Positions 10,500 through 20,404 are shown, counted from the stretch's first letter. The stretch: DNA of 64,000 nt from Pleodorina starrii (GCA_030267565.1 BRXU01000003.1:2960001-3024000); one strand, 5' to 3'. Numbers and translations are program-made. The notes: generated from the sequence alone by a model not told the origin.

Positions 10500-10818
10500 A
10501 AAGAAGAAGGAGGCAGTGGTTCATTGGCCGGCAACAGGGAAACCTTGCAATTCCCCCCGGGGTCCCGGAATCGAAACCAGCCAGTGACCATTACCCGGGG
10601 CTTGATGAGAAAGGAGGGTGCCCACCCCTGTCCCTGTCCTGTCCGGAGGATTACAAGACAAATCATACAGTCATCAGCACCATCCAGCTGGCCCTTGGAG
10701 ACGCCCAGAAGCCTGGTACGCTAGCTACTCAGCAGAAGTGGCAGCATCAGTGGAGCCGCCAGACAACATGTGTGTCCCATGTCCCGAGTCCGGGTTCCTC
10801 CGGAATTACAAAAAAAAA
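10500..10818 (+). mobile_element. Second poly(A)-tailed retroposon, uninterrupted copy
   Basis: Plus-strand counterpart of the split copy at 6229-7050. It begins near GGAGGCAGTGGTTCATTGG and ends GGTTCCTCCGGAATTAC plus A8 (about 10811-10818). It sits between two LINE fragments. No protein domain was recognised. Without an internal Pol III box I can be sure of, SINE versus truncated LINE cannot be decided. Confidence 0.6.
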
Positions 10819-11797
10819 GACAGCGACCCCCGAACTGCACCTGCCTCCCACGGCAGCCTGCACCGCACCAACCCTGCTCCGAAGCCCCCCCGACCCCCAA
10901 GACCCCCTCAGGCCCCACCCACAGCAAGCCCCGCACCGCACCCCCCTCCCTAGGCAACCCGCACCGCACGCCCCCCACCCTCGAGGTCCCTCGCACCCTA
11001 AGAACCTCAGCCACCGAGACCCCCGACTCTCAACACCCCGTTCACGACGGCCCCGGCTGCCCTGTCAGCTGAGCTGCTGCCTGGCTGGGCTGGGTGCTGA
11101 TGGCTGACCCGGTCGGGGAGACCTGCTGTGCTGCCTGGGCGCCCCCGGCGGATGCCTGAGGTGCTGGGACCGGGGCCACCCGGGACAGATGAACCTGCAG
11201 ACGCGGGCTGCTGCCAGCCACCCGCTGTACGGAGCAGAGGACGCCTTCATGCGCCCAGGAGGCTTCGAAGGCATCCAACCGGCCGGGCTTCAGCTGCGCT
11301 GTGATGTGGCCCCGGGGCAGCCCCGCCAGCAGAGTGTCCTCGGAGAGCGCCGCCATGCTGAAATGTGCCCTCATGAGACGCTGCAGCTCCCCAATGACGC
11401 AACCCACCACCGTGGCCGACGGATGGTCATCAGGCTCTCATCGGATGGATGGTCATGGCCGACGGATGGTCATCAGGCTCCCTGTGGTAGTGGCCCCAGA
11501 CTGCCCACAGCCAAGTTGCTCGAAGGGCCGCCCACAGCAGCTGCAGCCCAGGACTGGTGGGGTAGGCCGGCCACCCTCCCGGCCGGTCCCCCAGTTTTTT
11601 TTTTACGCCGACCAGTTGCACAGCCGGCTGGCTGAAGGGCAAGTCCGCGGCCCCGGAGACTGCAGCCCACAGCTCTGCCAACCAAACCCGAGCTGCGGTG
11701 TAAGCCCCGCACTCCAAGAAGACGTGGGTCAGGCTGGCGACATGCGGGCCGCTGGCCACCGAGCAGCTAGTAGCAGGGCAGTGGGCACGCTGCGGCT
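10819..11797 (-). pseudogene. LINE ORF2 zf-RVT + C-terminus with start of 3' UTR
   Basis: Minus strand. 11797-11430 encodes the zinc-knuckle part (HVASLTHVFLECGAY ... ARVWLAELWAAV), then 11410-11042 the ORF2 C-terminus ending GPS and stop. 11041-10819 is the beginning of the 3' UTR. The HxxxxC half of the knuckle is intact here, unlike the copy at 3346-3910. The frame is broken by a 16-nt insertion at 11596-11611 and a short duplication near 11430-11475. The 5' truncation point (11797) abuts tyrosine-recombinase sequence, so this LINE probably inserted into a YR element. Confidence 0.65.
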
Positions 11798-12248
11798 GTG
11801 TCCCAGTTCGGCACCAAAACTTACCAGACTTCCCGCGCGCCGGGCATCACCTTCGTTCCCGGCGCCGACCCGCAGACCAGCTTCCTCCGCGGCCTGGCTG
11901 TCTACCTGTCCCTCTGCTCCAGCCGCCGCTCACCCCCGGGCTCCGCCGTGACGTGCTACCTGTTCCGGCCCTTGGCCGCCGGGGGGGGGGGGTGGCTTTA
12001 AGGAGGCGCCTCTATCCAGCAGCGCCTTGGGCGCGCGGCTGCGGACGCACCTGATGAACGCTGGGCTATACGAGGGCGAGACCAACCACAGCTTCCGCCG
12101 GGGCACGCTGCAGGAGGCCCAGCGGCAGGGCGCTTCACCGGAGGAGTTGTCCGCCTTGGGGCAGATCCGTACCCCCGCCGTACTGAAGCGCTACCTCGAC
12201 CCGCACCGCCACCTGGCCTCCCGCGACGTCCGCCCGCGCGTGCAGTGA
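11798..12248 (+). pseudogene. Tyrosine recombinase C-terminal fragment, frameshifted
   Basis: Plus strand. 11798-12001 encodes a stretch like the middle of the YR at 17481-18695 (CYLFRPLA against DYLFRPLS). After a run of ten or more G near 11981-11992 the frame changes, and 12027-12248 encodes the catalytic C-terminus: ETNHSFRRGTLQ (HxxR box) and KRYLDPHRHL (Tyr nucleophile). The N-terminal half is missing, cut off by the LINE at 11797. It belongs to a second, diverged YR retroelement. It is non-functional as it stands, unless the G-run length is an assembly error. Confidence 0.75.
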
Positions 12249-12550
12249 TCCTCGAGGTCTCTCTCTACTCTCTACCCAGCCACTCCGGCTGTGAAAGCCG
12301 CGGGTGCTCGTACGACTTGAAGGGTGGGTGGGTGGGTGTTTTGATTTCGTTGCGCCCAAATATATCTCAACCCCGTCGCGTTACTGCGTACGTTATGCTT
12401 CTATGTGTTCTAGTTATCCGGATATCCTGTGGTAGTTTCTAGCTCGGTCTCGGTGTCCGGTATTCCGGGCGTACGGTGCGGTTGCCGTGCGACAGGTGTC
12501 AACGTGGGTCCGTTGTCTCGGTTGCACTTTAACAATTCTGACTTGCATCA
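12249..12550. other. Non-coding remainder of the truncated YR element
   Basis: A stretch of about 300 bp 3' of the frameshifted YR fragment with a (GGGT)n run near 12325-12340 and no convincing frame. It ends where the left repeat of the split-repeat element begins (12551). Probably the non-coding end of the older YR element. Confidence 0.35.
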
Positions 12551-12717
12551 TGAATGAGACTGAAATGCTCGGCCCTTGCTGTACCCAAGGTACGACAACC
12601 AACTCCGCTTTGTAATGCGGAGGCACAGACTCTCTCTTCCTTCCGCAACAATCTACTAGTAGTCCTGACGGAAGTCTCGATAAACGTAGTCGCCAGTGCG
12701 GACAGCCGCGGAAAAGT
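12551..12717 (+). repeat. Split direct repeat, type 1, outer copy
   Basis: 167-bp repeat starting TGAATGAGACTGAAATGCTC, matching 17119-17285 with about one substitution seen (CACAGAC against CAGAGAC). It marks the left end of the YR element. Confidence 0.85.
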
Positions 12718-13500
12718 GTTCCATTAATGTTGCGCCATTTGGCGAAGACGCACTTGGCAAGCTGACAACGCTGTCGACGCCCATTTTCAAGCTCCAAAAC
12801 TGATTCGCGGATTCTCTGACAAGTTCCGGGAGCGCAGATGAGCAAGGCGAGTTTTGCCGCATGGCGGGTTGAATTGGGATCGTGGCCTCACGCAAGTTGA
12901 CCGTGGGACTAACGACGCCAGAGAGAAGCCTCGAGCATAGGCCGATAGGCTGCACGGCGTGTGACCGGCTAATTTCGGCAAGGGCGCGCGCGACCAGCAA
13001 CGTGGTTGACCGCCAGCGCCGCTGGTCAACAAACCCGCTAGCTGGGAGCTTGCAAGGCCGAGAATTAACCGCCAGCGCCGCTGGTCAACAAATCCGCTAT
13101 CTCAGAGCTTGCACGGCCGAGTATTTACGACCCGGCCCAAGAGCTTCGCGCAACCAACGCGTCGAAATAGACCTGGGCGATCGAGATTCCCTTGCCCACC
13201 GTTCCCCGCTAATGTCTGCCGAGGTGCCCTCCCACTTAACTCAGAGCCTCAACCTGAATGGCGGAGGAAGGCCGCCAACAGCCCCGGACAACTTCCTGGA
13301 ACCAGAGGTGCATGTGAGTGACCAGGGCGGGAGCTCTAGTACTCCGGCAAGGGCACCCTCGAAATCACAGAGGCCCTGAGATGGTCGTTAGACCGCGAGG
13401 CCGGCGGTCCAGAGTGCGCGCTAGTCGGGCGGAAAGCCCGCGCCTAGTATTTGCGGCCCGGCGGAAAGCCTACATTTGACACCCGGGGGGGGGGAACCCG
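12718..13500. other. Non-coding internal part of the YR element with a 62-bp duplication
   Basis: No convincing gene. 13001-13130 holds two tandem ~62-bp units, each starting with the semi-palindrome TTGACCGCCAGCG...GGTCAA or AACCGCCAGCG...GGTCAA and ending in GGCCGAG(A/T)ATT. This may be a structural or regulatory part of the element's leader. Confidence 0.4.
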
Positions 13501-13508
13501 AAGGTCGG

Positions 13509-13935
13509 CGGTATGCCAATGCGGAATGCACCCTAAGGCGGAATGCCGGCGGAATGCCAATGCGGAATGCGCCCTAAGGCGGAATGCCGGCGGAATGCCA
13601 ACGCGGAATGCACCCTTAGACGGAATGCCGGCGGAATGCCAACGCGGAATGCACCCTAAGGCGGAATGCCAATGCGGAATGCACCCTAAGGCGGAATGCC
13701 GGCGGAATGCCAATGCGGAATGCGCCCTAAGGCGGAATGCCGGCGGAATGCCAACGCGGAATGCACCCTAAGGCGGAATGCCGGCGGAATGCCAACGCGG
13801 AATGCACCCTAAGGCGGAATGCCAACGCGGAATGCACCCTAAGGCGGAATGCCAATGTGGAATGCACCCTAAGGCGGAATGCCGGCGGAATGCCAATGCG
13901 GAATGCACCCCTAGGCGGAATGCCGACAGAGAGCA
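13509..13935. repeat. GGCGGAATGCC minisatellite array
   Basis: A tandem array of ~11 units of about 30 and 41 bp, composed of GGCGGAATGCC, AACGCGGAATGC and ACCCTAA blocks. Single decayed units (GGCGGAAAGCC, GGCGGAAGGCC) occur on both sides, to about 14270. The Cys/Asn-rich frames on either strand are a by-product. Confidence 0.8.
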
Positions 13936-14330
13936 CGTAACGGGCGGAATGCCGTTAAGACCGGGTGCAGCGGAACGCCGCACGAACGCACTATGAGGCG
14001 GAAGGCCATTGATCGGGCCCTGAGAAGGCCGTTCTACCGTGAGACCGGCAGTTCAGGGTGTGCACGAGTCGGGGCGGAAAGCCCGCTCTTAGTATTTGCG
14101 GCCGGGCGGAAAGCCTATATCTGGCACCGGAGGGAGAAACCCGAAGGTCGGCGGAATGCCAATGCGGAATGCACTCCTACGCGGAAGGCTGGCAGCGAGC
14201 GTGCAGCGGGCGGAATGCCGTTAAGACCGCGTGCGGCGGAACGCCACACAAACGCACTAGGAGGTGGAAGGCCTTTGATCACCTGGCAGATGCGGACGGG
14301 TCAGCTTGGGGGCACATCTCGGGAGAATGC

Positions 14331-16535
14331 CTAAGAGAAGGCATCGCAAGGGGCACTACGCATAGACTGGGCAGAAGCCGGGATGGCGACGCCCAAGGTG
14401 AAAGCACAGAGCGGGAACGAGCAGGGCACGTGCAGTCGGAGAACTGCCGAGAAGCCCGATGCATACCATAGGGCGCACAGGCAGCCGTCGCTGGCAACGC
14501 GCACGGTGTCGGCAGAGCGAAGTCTCTGTCCGCCTAACCGCTTGGTTCGCCCCCGTTCCCCGGCACAGGAAGGGGCCAGGCCCGTAGGGCACACCCCGGC
14601 GCGCCTCGCCGGAGTGCCGGACGGCCTCCCGCCACCATCGGCACGGCGCCACCCGTTCCGGAGCACGAGTGCGGCCGGCCCATTCCAGCCCGCACGCCGG
14701 TCGCGCCCGACGTCGCCGGAGGCCCGGAAGTTTCGCCGCCGCTGTTCAGGCGGCGGGTGGCGCGGCCGCAGCTGCCGCTCCGCCGCCGAGAACTGGCGCT
14801 GCCCTCGCCCCGTGGGCGGCGCAGCTACCAGGCGGGCCGACCCCGGTGGGTGAAGTGCAACCGGCGAAGTGTAACCGGCGCCCGCCGCGCCTCTACTCAG
14901 CCCCGTTGGCGGCGGTGCAACTGGATCCGCCGCAGTTGGCGGCGGTGCCGCTGGATCCGCCGCAGTTGGCGGCGGTGCCGCTGGATCCGCCGCAGTTGGC
15001 GGCGGTGCCGCTGGATCCGCCGCAGTTGGCGGCGGCGCCGCTGGATCCGCCGCAGTTGGCGGCGGTGCCGCTGGATCCGCCGCAGTTGGCGGCGGTGCCG
15101 CTGGATCCGCCGCAGTTGGCGGCGGTGCCGCTGGATCCGCCGCAGTTGGCGGCGGTGCCGCTGGATCCGCCGCAGTTGGTGGCGGTGCCGCTGGATCCGC
15201 CGCAGTTGGCGGCGGTGCCGCTGGATCTGCCGCAGTTGGCGGCGGTGCCGCTGGATCCGCCGCAGTTGGCGGCGGCGCCGCAGCCGGCGGCTCAACTGGC
15301 TCTGCCGCCCGCAGGGCGGCCTGGCCCGTGGCGCCGCCGGCGCCAGCCGCCCCAGCGCTTCCCGCCCCGCGGCCGGCGTGGGCGGCCCCACCAGCCGCAG
15401 TCAGTGCCCCGCCGGCGGCAACCCAAGCGCCCGCAGTCCCGCCGCTGGATGGCGCCCTGCCACCGCCGGACCCCGCAGCCATGCCGCCGGGCGCCGGGCA
15501 ACCCGCGGGCGACGCGCGGCTGGCTGTGCTGAATGCCATGGCCGAGGGGCAGCTAACCCCCAGCGGCCAGCAGAGGCCCGGCAGGCCGCGCTGAGGCGCT
15601 GGCTGGGACTCGAGGCGCCAAAGGCTAGGCAGGCAGCCGGCCTACCTCCCCATGCGCAAGCCCCGCTAGCGGCGCCGCACACCCGACTCAGCTCGTGGGC
15701 CCGTCTCCCGCCGGGCTACAGGAAGTCGCTTCGCCGCCGGGGCAGTCATCGGGGACGACGGCGCGGGCTGGCGCTCGCCGGCATACGTGCCCAAATACCC
15801 GTCGAGGGCCGCGTCGCTGAAGGGCCGACGAGCCCCTGGAGGTAGGCTACCTGGCCCGCCGGGGCGGCATGTTCGCCATGAAGCCGCGCTGCCCGGCGGA
15901 GGCAGAGGGAGAAGCCTCGGACGCGTTCGGCCAGCTGCTGCTGGTGCACTGTGGCAAGTACGCCGAGCAGCGGGCGATCAAAGAAGGCTCCATCCCGCTG
16001 CACGCCTTGGCGGAGGAGGACGCAGACCTGATGGCCGTGCAGCTGGGCATTTCCGTTCGCCAAACCGCCGGGGCAGCTCGTGCTGCGCCTGGGCGAGAAG
16101 GCTGGAAGAAGCGCGGCGGGAGCTGGAGGCCTCCCTGCGGGCCACCTGGCGGCGGAAGACCGCCGGGGTCACGATGATCGCGGACCTCGTCGAGAAGGGG
16201 CGAGATCTAATGATGGAGGCCAGCCTGACGCGTGGCCTGCGGTCTGCGACGCGGGGGAGGCCCAGGCGGCGGCCCAGGCGCAGGCCGACTTGTTCCGGGC
16301 GGGGTCTCGGAGCTTGTGCACTCGTATGACCCGCCCCCGGCCGCCGCCGCGCCGGCCACCCGCGGGGCCGCGCTGGTGGGCGGTGGCCCTGCGGCGCCTG
16401 CATGTCAAGGCGAGGCGCCGCCTGGCCCACTCTGAGCCCTTCATCCGCGCCGGCCCGAAGGGGCAGTGCGCCACCAAGGAACCACGCTACACGGTGGAGG
16501 CCTGGTACATCCTCTGGTGGGCCGGGACGGTGTGA
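14331..16535 (+). pseudogene. Degraded gag-like region of the YR element
   Basis: Plus-strand coding-like DNA in several frames. 14909-15290 is a 30-bp repeat array, and 15291-15594 a Pro/Ala-rich stretch ending QRPGRPR. 15595-15845 continues in another frame. About 15869-16080 encodes an acidic, Ala-rich segment (SIPLHALAEEDADLM), and 16080-16535 has further frames with Arg-rich runs. There are several frame changes and no RT, RNase H or protease motif. Position (first ORF after the left repeat) and composition suggest a gag-like protein. That is inference. Confidence 0.4.
14909..15290 (+). repeat. 30-bp in-frame minisatellite, ~12 copies
   Basis: Tandem units of GGCGGCGGTGCCGCTGGATC followed by CGCCGCAGTT. 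The 30-bp length keeps every frame open: one plus frame encodes the decapeptide AAVPLDPPQL, and the opposite strand a PAAPPPTAAD decapeptide. Units differ by single substitutions only, so the expansion is recent. Confidence 0.9.
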
Positions 16536-16539
16536 TTTG

Positions 16540-17012
16540 GATGGGCATTCGTGGCGGAACCCGGGAATAGAAACGGAGAGTAGCAGAAGTTGCCATCCCC
16601 ACGCAAAGGACCGCACCAACCCCGCCTCGTCGAGCCAAGCTAGCCACCGACCGCCGCCGCGCCGTCTGACAAACCGGTTTGAGTGAGGGTCACCAAGCCA
16701 GGGCTGCGGGGCGCGATGTGGGAGCGGTGGGTGAGGCCGGACGTGGAGACGGGTTTAGAATGGGGGACCCCAGTCCTCAGCACTTCGGCTGTATGGCCCT
16801 GACGCGCTTTGGGACAACGGCCTGGTGGCCCGGCGTGGAGCGGGACGGCTAGAGAAAGAGAAACCCCTGACGAGGTTGTCTGGGTGTTCGACTATGAGGC
16901 GGAAGTGGGCGAGTGAGTAAGGCGAGAGGACGCGGAAGGGAGCGGAGACTGTTACACGCCTGAATAGCCCAGAGCCCGGGAGCCGTACCAGCCGCGTGCC
17001 GTGGTGTGAGTT
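16540..17012. other. Non-coding segment before the joint repeats
   Basis: No gene supported. It lies between the gag-like region and the joint repeats, where the RT/RNase H gene of an autonomous element would be expected. It is far too short for one and shows no RT motif. Confidence 0.45.
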
Positions 17013-17285
17013 GGGCTGCGCGCTATAGAGCATGGGTACGGGTAGACCTGACGCCTATGGGCACACAGGCCAAACTCAATTTAGCCTGAGTACGGCGGGC
17101 GCAATTGGACTACAGCAGTGAATGAGACTGAAATGCTCGGCCCTTGCTGTACCCAAGGTACGACAACCAACTCCGCTTTGTAATGCGGAGGCAGAGACTC
17201 TCTCTTCCTTCCGCAACAATCTACTAGTAGTCCTGACGGAAGTCTCGATAAACGTAGTCGCCAGTGCGGACAGCCGCGGAAAAGT
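17013..17285. repeat. Joint of the two split direct repeats (inner copies)
   Basis: 17013-17120 matches 19293-19400, and 17119-17285 matches 12551-12717. The two repeats overlap by the dinucleotide TG. In split-direct-repeat elements this junction is where a circular DNA intermediate would present the same sequence as the joined element ends, and it is the presumed recombinase site. Confidence 0.8.
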
Positions 17286-17480
17286 TCCCCCCCCCTCCCG
17301 CCCACTTTCCCGCGGCAACCGCCGTGTGAGATGGCCAGTCCAACCGATCGAGGTACACCCGTCAAAGCACCATGGGTTTGCAGGCGTGTGATACGCACCC
17401 CGACACCGACCAGTTGCCCGCTCGGCAGCCCAACACCGTCGACACATCGAGACAGCCTCGGAGAGCAGCCGCTCATACCC

Positions 17481-18695
17481 CTACCACACCCGCCGCCGCT
17501 GTGGAGAGCGGCCCGTCAGGTGCCGATCGGGGTCTAGGTACCGCGCCAAGACAGCCGAGCTCTTGATCTGGCCCAGCGCCTGCAGCTCCTCCTTCGCCTT
17601 ACCCTGCTGAGCCGCCGCCTGCAAAGCCCCGCGGCGGAAGCTGTGGTTGGTCTCGCCTGCATAGACCTCCGCCTTCTGCAGATGCAGCCGAATGCGTGCT
17701 CCCATCGCCGAGCTGCTCAGCGGTTCGTTCTTGAACGACTTCCCGTCGCAGCTGAGGGGCCGGAACAAGTAGTCGACCACGGTATAACCCGCGGCGTCGG
17801 GTTGCCCGGCCCGCCATACATAGCGAGCCAGCGTTTGGGGAAAGCACAACATCGGGCGAGCGAAGTTCGGCTGCAGATAAGCCGCGGGAGCTCGCTGGAG
17901 CCGAAAGGTCTTGGTGCCACGCTGCCGCACGCACAGCACGTACGACTTTCCAGCCGCCCAGTCCCACGGCGGCGGCAGAGGGAGCTGCCCGTCTGGCAGG
18001 TTGGGTTGCGTCGGGTCGGAGAAGTCGCCCAACCCCAGCCGGCCGGTGTCGAAACCGCGCGACGCAGTCTGGTACATGAACTGCACGCAGAGCAGGTCGC
18101 GGCAGTAGAGCAACTCCGTGCGGGCGTCCGGCGCCGCCTCCACCTGGCTCATCAAGTACTCGCACAGGCGCTCGTACTTTTCGGGTGCCAGCGGCACCGC
18201 GGAAACCTCCTCGTACCCAGCCAGCATCTGCAGCCGCTTGTAGCCCGCGCGGTAGTCGGAGACCCAAGGGCTGTCGCAAGGGTTGCCCTCACCCGTGATG
18301 GGGTTGTACGGGCCCACGCGGCCAAGCCGCGTAAACCAGCCGCTGAGCGAAGACAGCACGCCCTGAACTGCATCCGGACCGGGTTCCGGCTGCTTGCGGC
18401 CCTGGTGGTTTGGCTCCCACCACTCCACCAAGTATACCAACAGGTATTCCGGTGTGACGTTGCCCAGCCACACCTCCTCACCGACGCTGTCGAGCCACGC
18501 GGACAACTCGGAGGCGGCCGATTCCTGGCGACGGCGGGTGGCATCGGCGAGCGCTGCGTCCATCACCCGTTGCGCCTTAGCCAACCCCCGTGAGTAGTAA
18601 CCCGGAAGCGGCGGCGGCTGCGAGCGACGGGGCAGCTGGGCCACGCGAGCCAGGCGAAGCCCAGCGAAGGTCGGCCGGTCCTGCGCCACCAGCAC
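17481..18695 (-). CDS. Tyrosine recombinase of the YR retroelement
   Basis: A 404-codon open frame on minus, reading from just after an in-frame TGA, so the true N-terminus is uncertain; the first ATG lies about 40 codons in. It carries the catalytic signature of tyrosine recombinases/phage-integrase fold: an Arg in ASRGFDTGRL (about residue 213 or 219), the HxxR box in TNHSFRRG (H351, R354) and the nucleophile in ARYLDPDRHL (Y386). It would insert the element's DNA circle into the genome by strand exchange through a 3'-phosphotyrosine. It lies between the joint repeats and the right repeat, on the opposite strand to the gag-like region. The closest relative in the window is the frameshifted fragment at 11798-12248. 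The frame has no internal stop and may be functional. Confidence 0.8.
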   Translation of the reverse strand: MLVAQDRPTFAGLRLARVAQLPRRSQPPPLPGYYSRGLAKAQRVMDAALADATRRRQESAASELSAWLDSVGEEVWLGNVTPEYLLVYLVEWWEPNHQGRKQPEPGPDAVQGVLSSLSGWFTRLGRVGPYNPITGEGNPCDSPWVSDYRAGYKRLQMLAGYEEVSAVPLAPEKYERLCEYLMSQVEAAPDARTELLYCRDLLCVQFMYQTASRGFDTGRLGLGDFSDPTQPNLPDGQLPLPPPWDWAAGKSYVLCVRQRGTKTFRLQRAPAAYLQPNFARPMLCFPQTLARYVWRAGQPDAAGYTVVDYLFRPLSCDGKSFKNEPLSSSAMGARIRLHLQKAEVYAGETNHSFRRGALQAAAQQGKAKEELQALGQIKSSAVLARYLDPDRHLTGRSPQRRRVW

Positions 18696-18699
18696 TCAA

Positions 18700-19292
18700 G
18701 TGAGAGCGAGCTCGGGCAGCTGCGCGAGCCTTGCGAATCTCACCGGCGACAAAGGAGGCGAAGAGCCGAACAGCCCGGGCGCCGGGGCAGCGGCAGGGAG
18801 TCGAAAGTCCACGGGGCTTGCCGGCGGCGAAACACGCCCGAGAACGGGAACATCCTGGACCTACACCACAAGCCCAAACAAGCCACCTGAGGTCGGCCTT
18901 CGGCGCGTCAAGAAGCCGATCGAAAAGAAGCAAACCCACCTGTCCCAGGTCCAGAGCCAAGCCCAAGCCAGGTTGGGAGAGGTCAAGCACCAAGGGAGGT
19001 GCCGACGACCCGAGAGACAGTGACACATCGCGAGAGCCCGTGGGGCTGGAAGCCCCGCCAGCGTCGGAGATACCCTGCAACCAGGAGAATTAAACCAAGC
19101 TGAAGAAGCCCGACAACCCGGCTGCGAGCGAGACGGTACCGCGAGCGTTTCAACAACCCTTGGACGTACCGCTCGCAACGTCCGCACCGGAGCCGGTAGT
19201 GGCAATGTTGAGGTATCTAGCGAGCGAGATAACCCGCCGTATGAGAGGCTCACCTCCCCGTTCGCGCCAGACCCACCCACCCCGCCCAGTAA
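18700..19292. other. Non-coding segment between YR gene and right repeat
   Basis: Upstream (5') of the YR gene on minus. Open frames exist on both strands but none shows a domain or good coding character. It probably contains the YR promoter and leader. Confidence 0.4.
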
Positions 19293-19400
19293 GGGCTGCG
19301 CGCTATAGAGCATGGGTACGGGTAGACCTGACGCCTATGGGCACACAGGCCAAACTCAATTTAGCCTGAGTACGGCGGGCGCAATTGAACTACAGCAGTG
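19293..19400 (+). repeat. Split direct repeat, type 2, outer copy
   Basis: 108 bp starting GGGCTGCGCGCTATAGAGC and ending CTACAGCAGTG, matching 17013-17120 with about one substitution (TTGAAC against TTGGAC). It marks the right end of the element; the sequence changes character at 19401. Confidence 0.85.
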
Positions 19401-19717
19401 GGTTTTCCGGTAAAATCCCCTTTTGTTCCATTGCATAAACAAATACGGTTTTTTGGGCGGGGCCCCAGCGCGAAGCGCCCAGGGGGGCCCCGCCCTGTAG
19501 GATTGCCCATGTCCGTCGCCGTAGCGCCTCTAACGTAGCTAGAGAAGCGGAGGCCTTACCCCACTGGAATGGTGTCCGTCCGTAGTAGTCCGGTGTAATG
19601 CCTTTTTTTGGCTTTTCGCTTTTCGTTTCGGCATTTTCCCGGAGCAATCGAAGATTGCGGAGGGATACGACCCCATAATTGTGCGTCAGTGATCCGTCCA
19701 CCGTCACACGTCAAGTC
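19401..19717. other. Unique segment with an unassigned minus-strand frame
   Basis: Flank of the YR element. A minus frame of about 105 codons (19707-19390) has no recognisable domain and runs into the repeat end. Not supported as a gene. Confidence 0.3.
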
Positions 19718-20404
19718 GTGCGCTCTGGGAATTGGCATCCAGAAGTTTTCAGGAGATTGCATTCGCTATTGTTAGCGCCAATTTTCCGACTCGGAGGAGC
19801 GTGCGCGGCTGTGCAAAGTGGGCGACAAGTGTCCATGGCAAGTCGACTTTGCAGCGCGCGCCGCCAAAAGGCCCCGAAAATTAGCCTTTCAATAACTGGT
19901 TTTCCAGGGATCATATGACATGAAATTCTGGGTGGGAAAGAAGCGCGCTTGCAAAAGTAGTGGACTCGCGCAACCGTGGACCCGACTCGTGCGAACCCGT
20001 AACGGCTACCTAAGAACATAATATATTAAAAGGAAACACCATATAGAATTGAAGGATGCAAATTACGAACCGGAAAGCAAGCGGGTGGGACAAGAGTACA
20101 ACTACCGGGAAGACATAGTTGTGCACCTGGGACACATAGTGCGCTCTGGGCTTTGGCAGCCAGAAGTTTTCAGGAGATTGCATTCGCTATTGTTAGAGCC
20201 AAGTTTCCGAGTCGGAGGAGCGTGCGCGGCTTTGCAAAGTGGGCGACAATGTCCATGGCAAGTCGACTATGCAGCGCGCGCCGCCAAAAGGCCCCGAAAA
20301 GTGGCCGTTCATAAAGTCAGCGGTAAAGGTATCGTATGACATCAAATTCTCGGTGAGAAAGAGGCGCGCTTGCAAAAGTGGGCTCGCGCGACCCGGTCTG
20401 CATG
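19718..20404 (+). repeat. ~421-bp tandem repeat, 1.6 copies
   Basis: Unit 1 starts at GTGCGCTCTGGG (19718) and unit 2 at 20139, giving a period of 421 bp. Internal landmarks such as TTTCCGA(C/G)TCGGAGGAGC and GGTATCGTATGACAT recur. Further partial copies lie at about 22185-22539 and 22540-22616, on the other side of the GT array, so the 421-bp unit and the GT array form one composite satellite. Confidence 0.8.

Larger units (their letters stand above)
12551..19400. mobile_element. Kangaroo-like YR retroelement with split direct repeats
   Basis: Two pairs of near-identical repeats define the element. A 167-bp repeat lies at 12551-12717 and 17119-17285, and a 108-bp repeat at 17013-17120 and 19293-19400. 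The inner copies of the two pairs abut at 17119-17120. This outer-left / inner joint / outer-right layout is the split-direct-repeat arrangement described for PAT, Ngaro and kangaroo retroelements. A gag-like region lies on plus between the first and the joint repeats, and the YR gene lies on minus between the joint and the last repeats. As I recall, kangaroo of Volvox also has its YR inverted. No reverse transcriptase was recognised, so this copy is a deletion derivative or non-autonomous. No target duplication is apparent, as expected for YR integration. Confidence 0.7.

Noticed and set aside
13444..13996. Possible CRISPR-like array of regularly spaced GGCGGAATGCC repeats
   Set aside because: The spacers are themselves repeats of the same unit, and the context is a eukaryotic retroelement. 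No cas genes are present.
14331..15539. 402-codon minus-strand ORF with PAAPPPTAAD repeats
   Set aside because: It is opposite to the gag-like direction and open mainly because of the 30-bp repeat. No domain.
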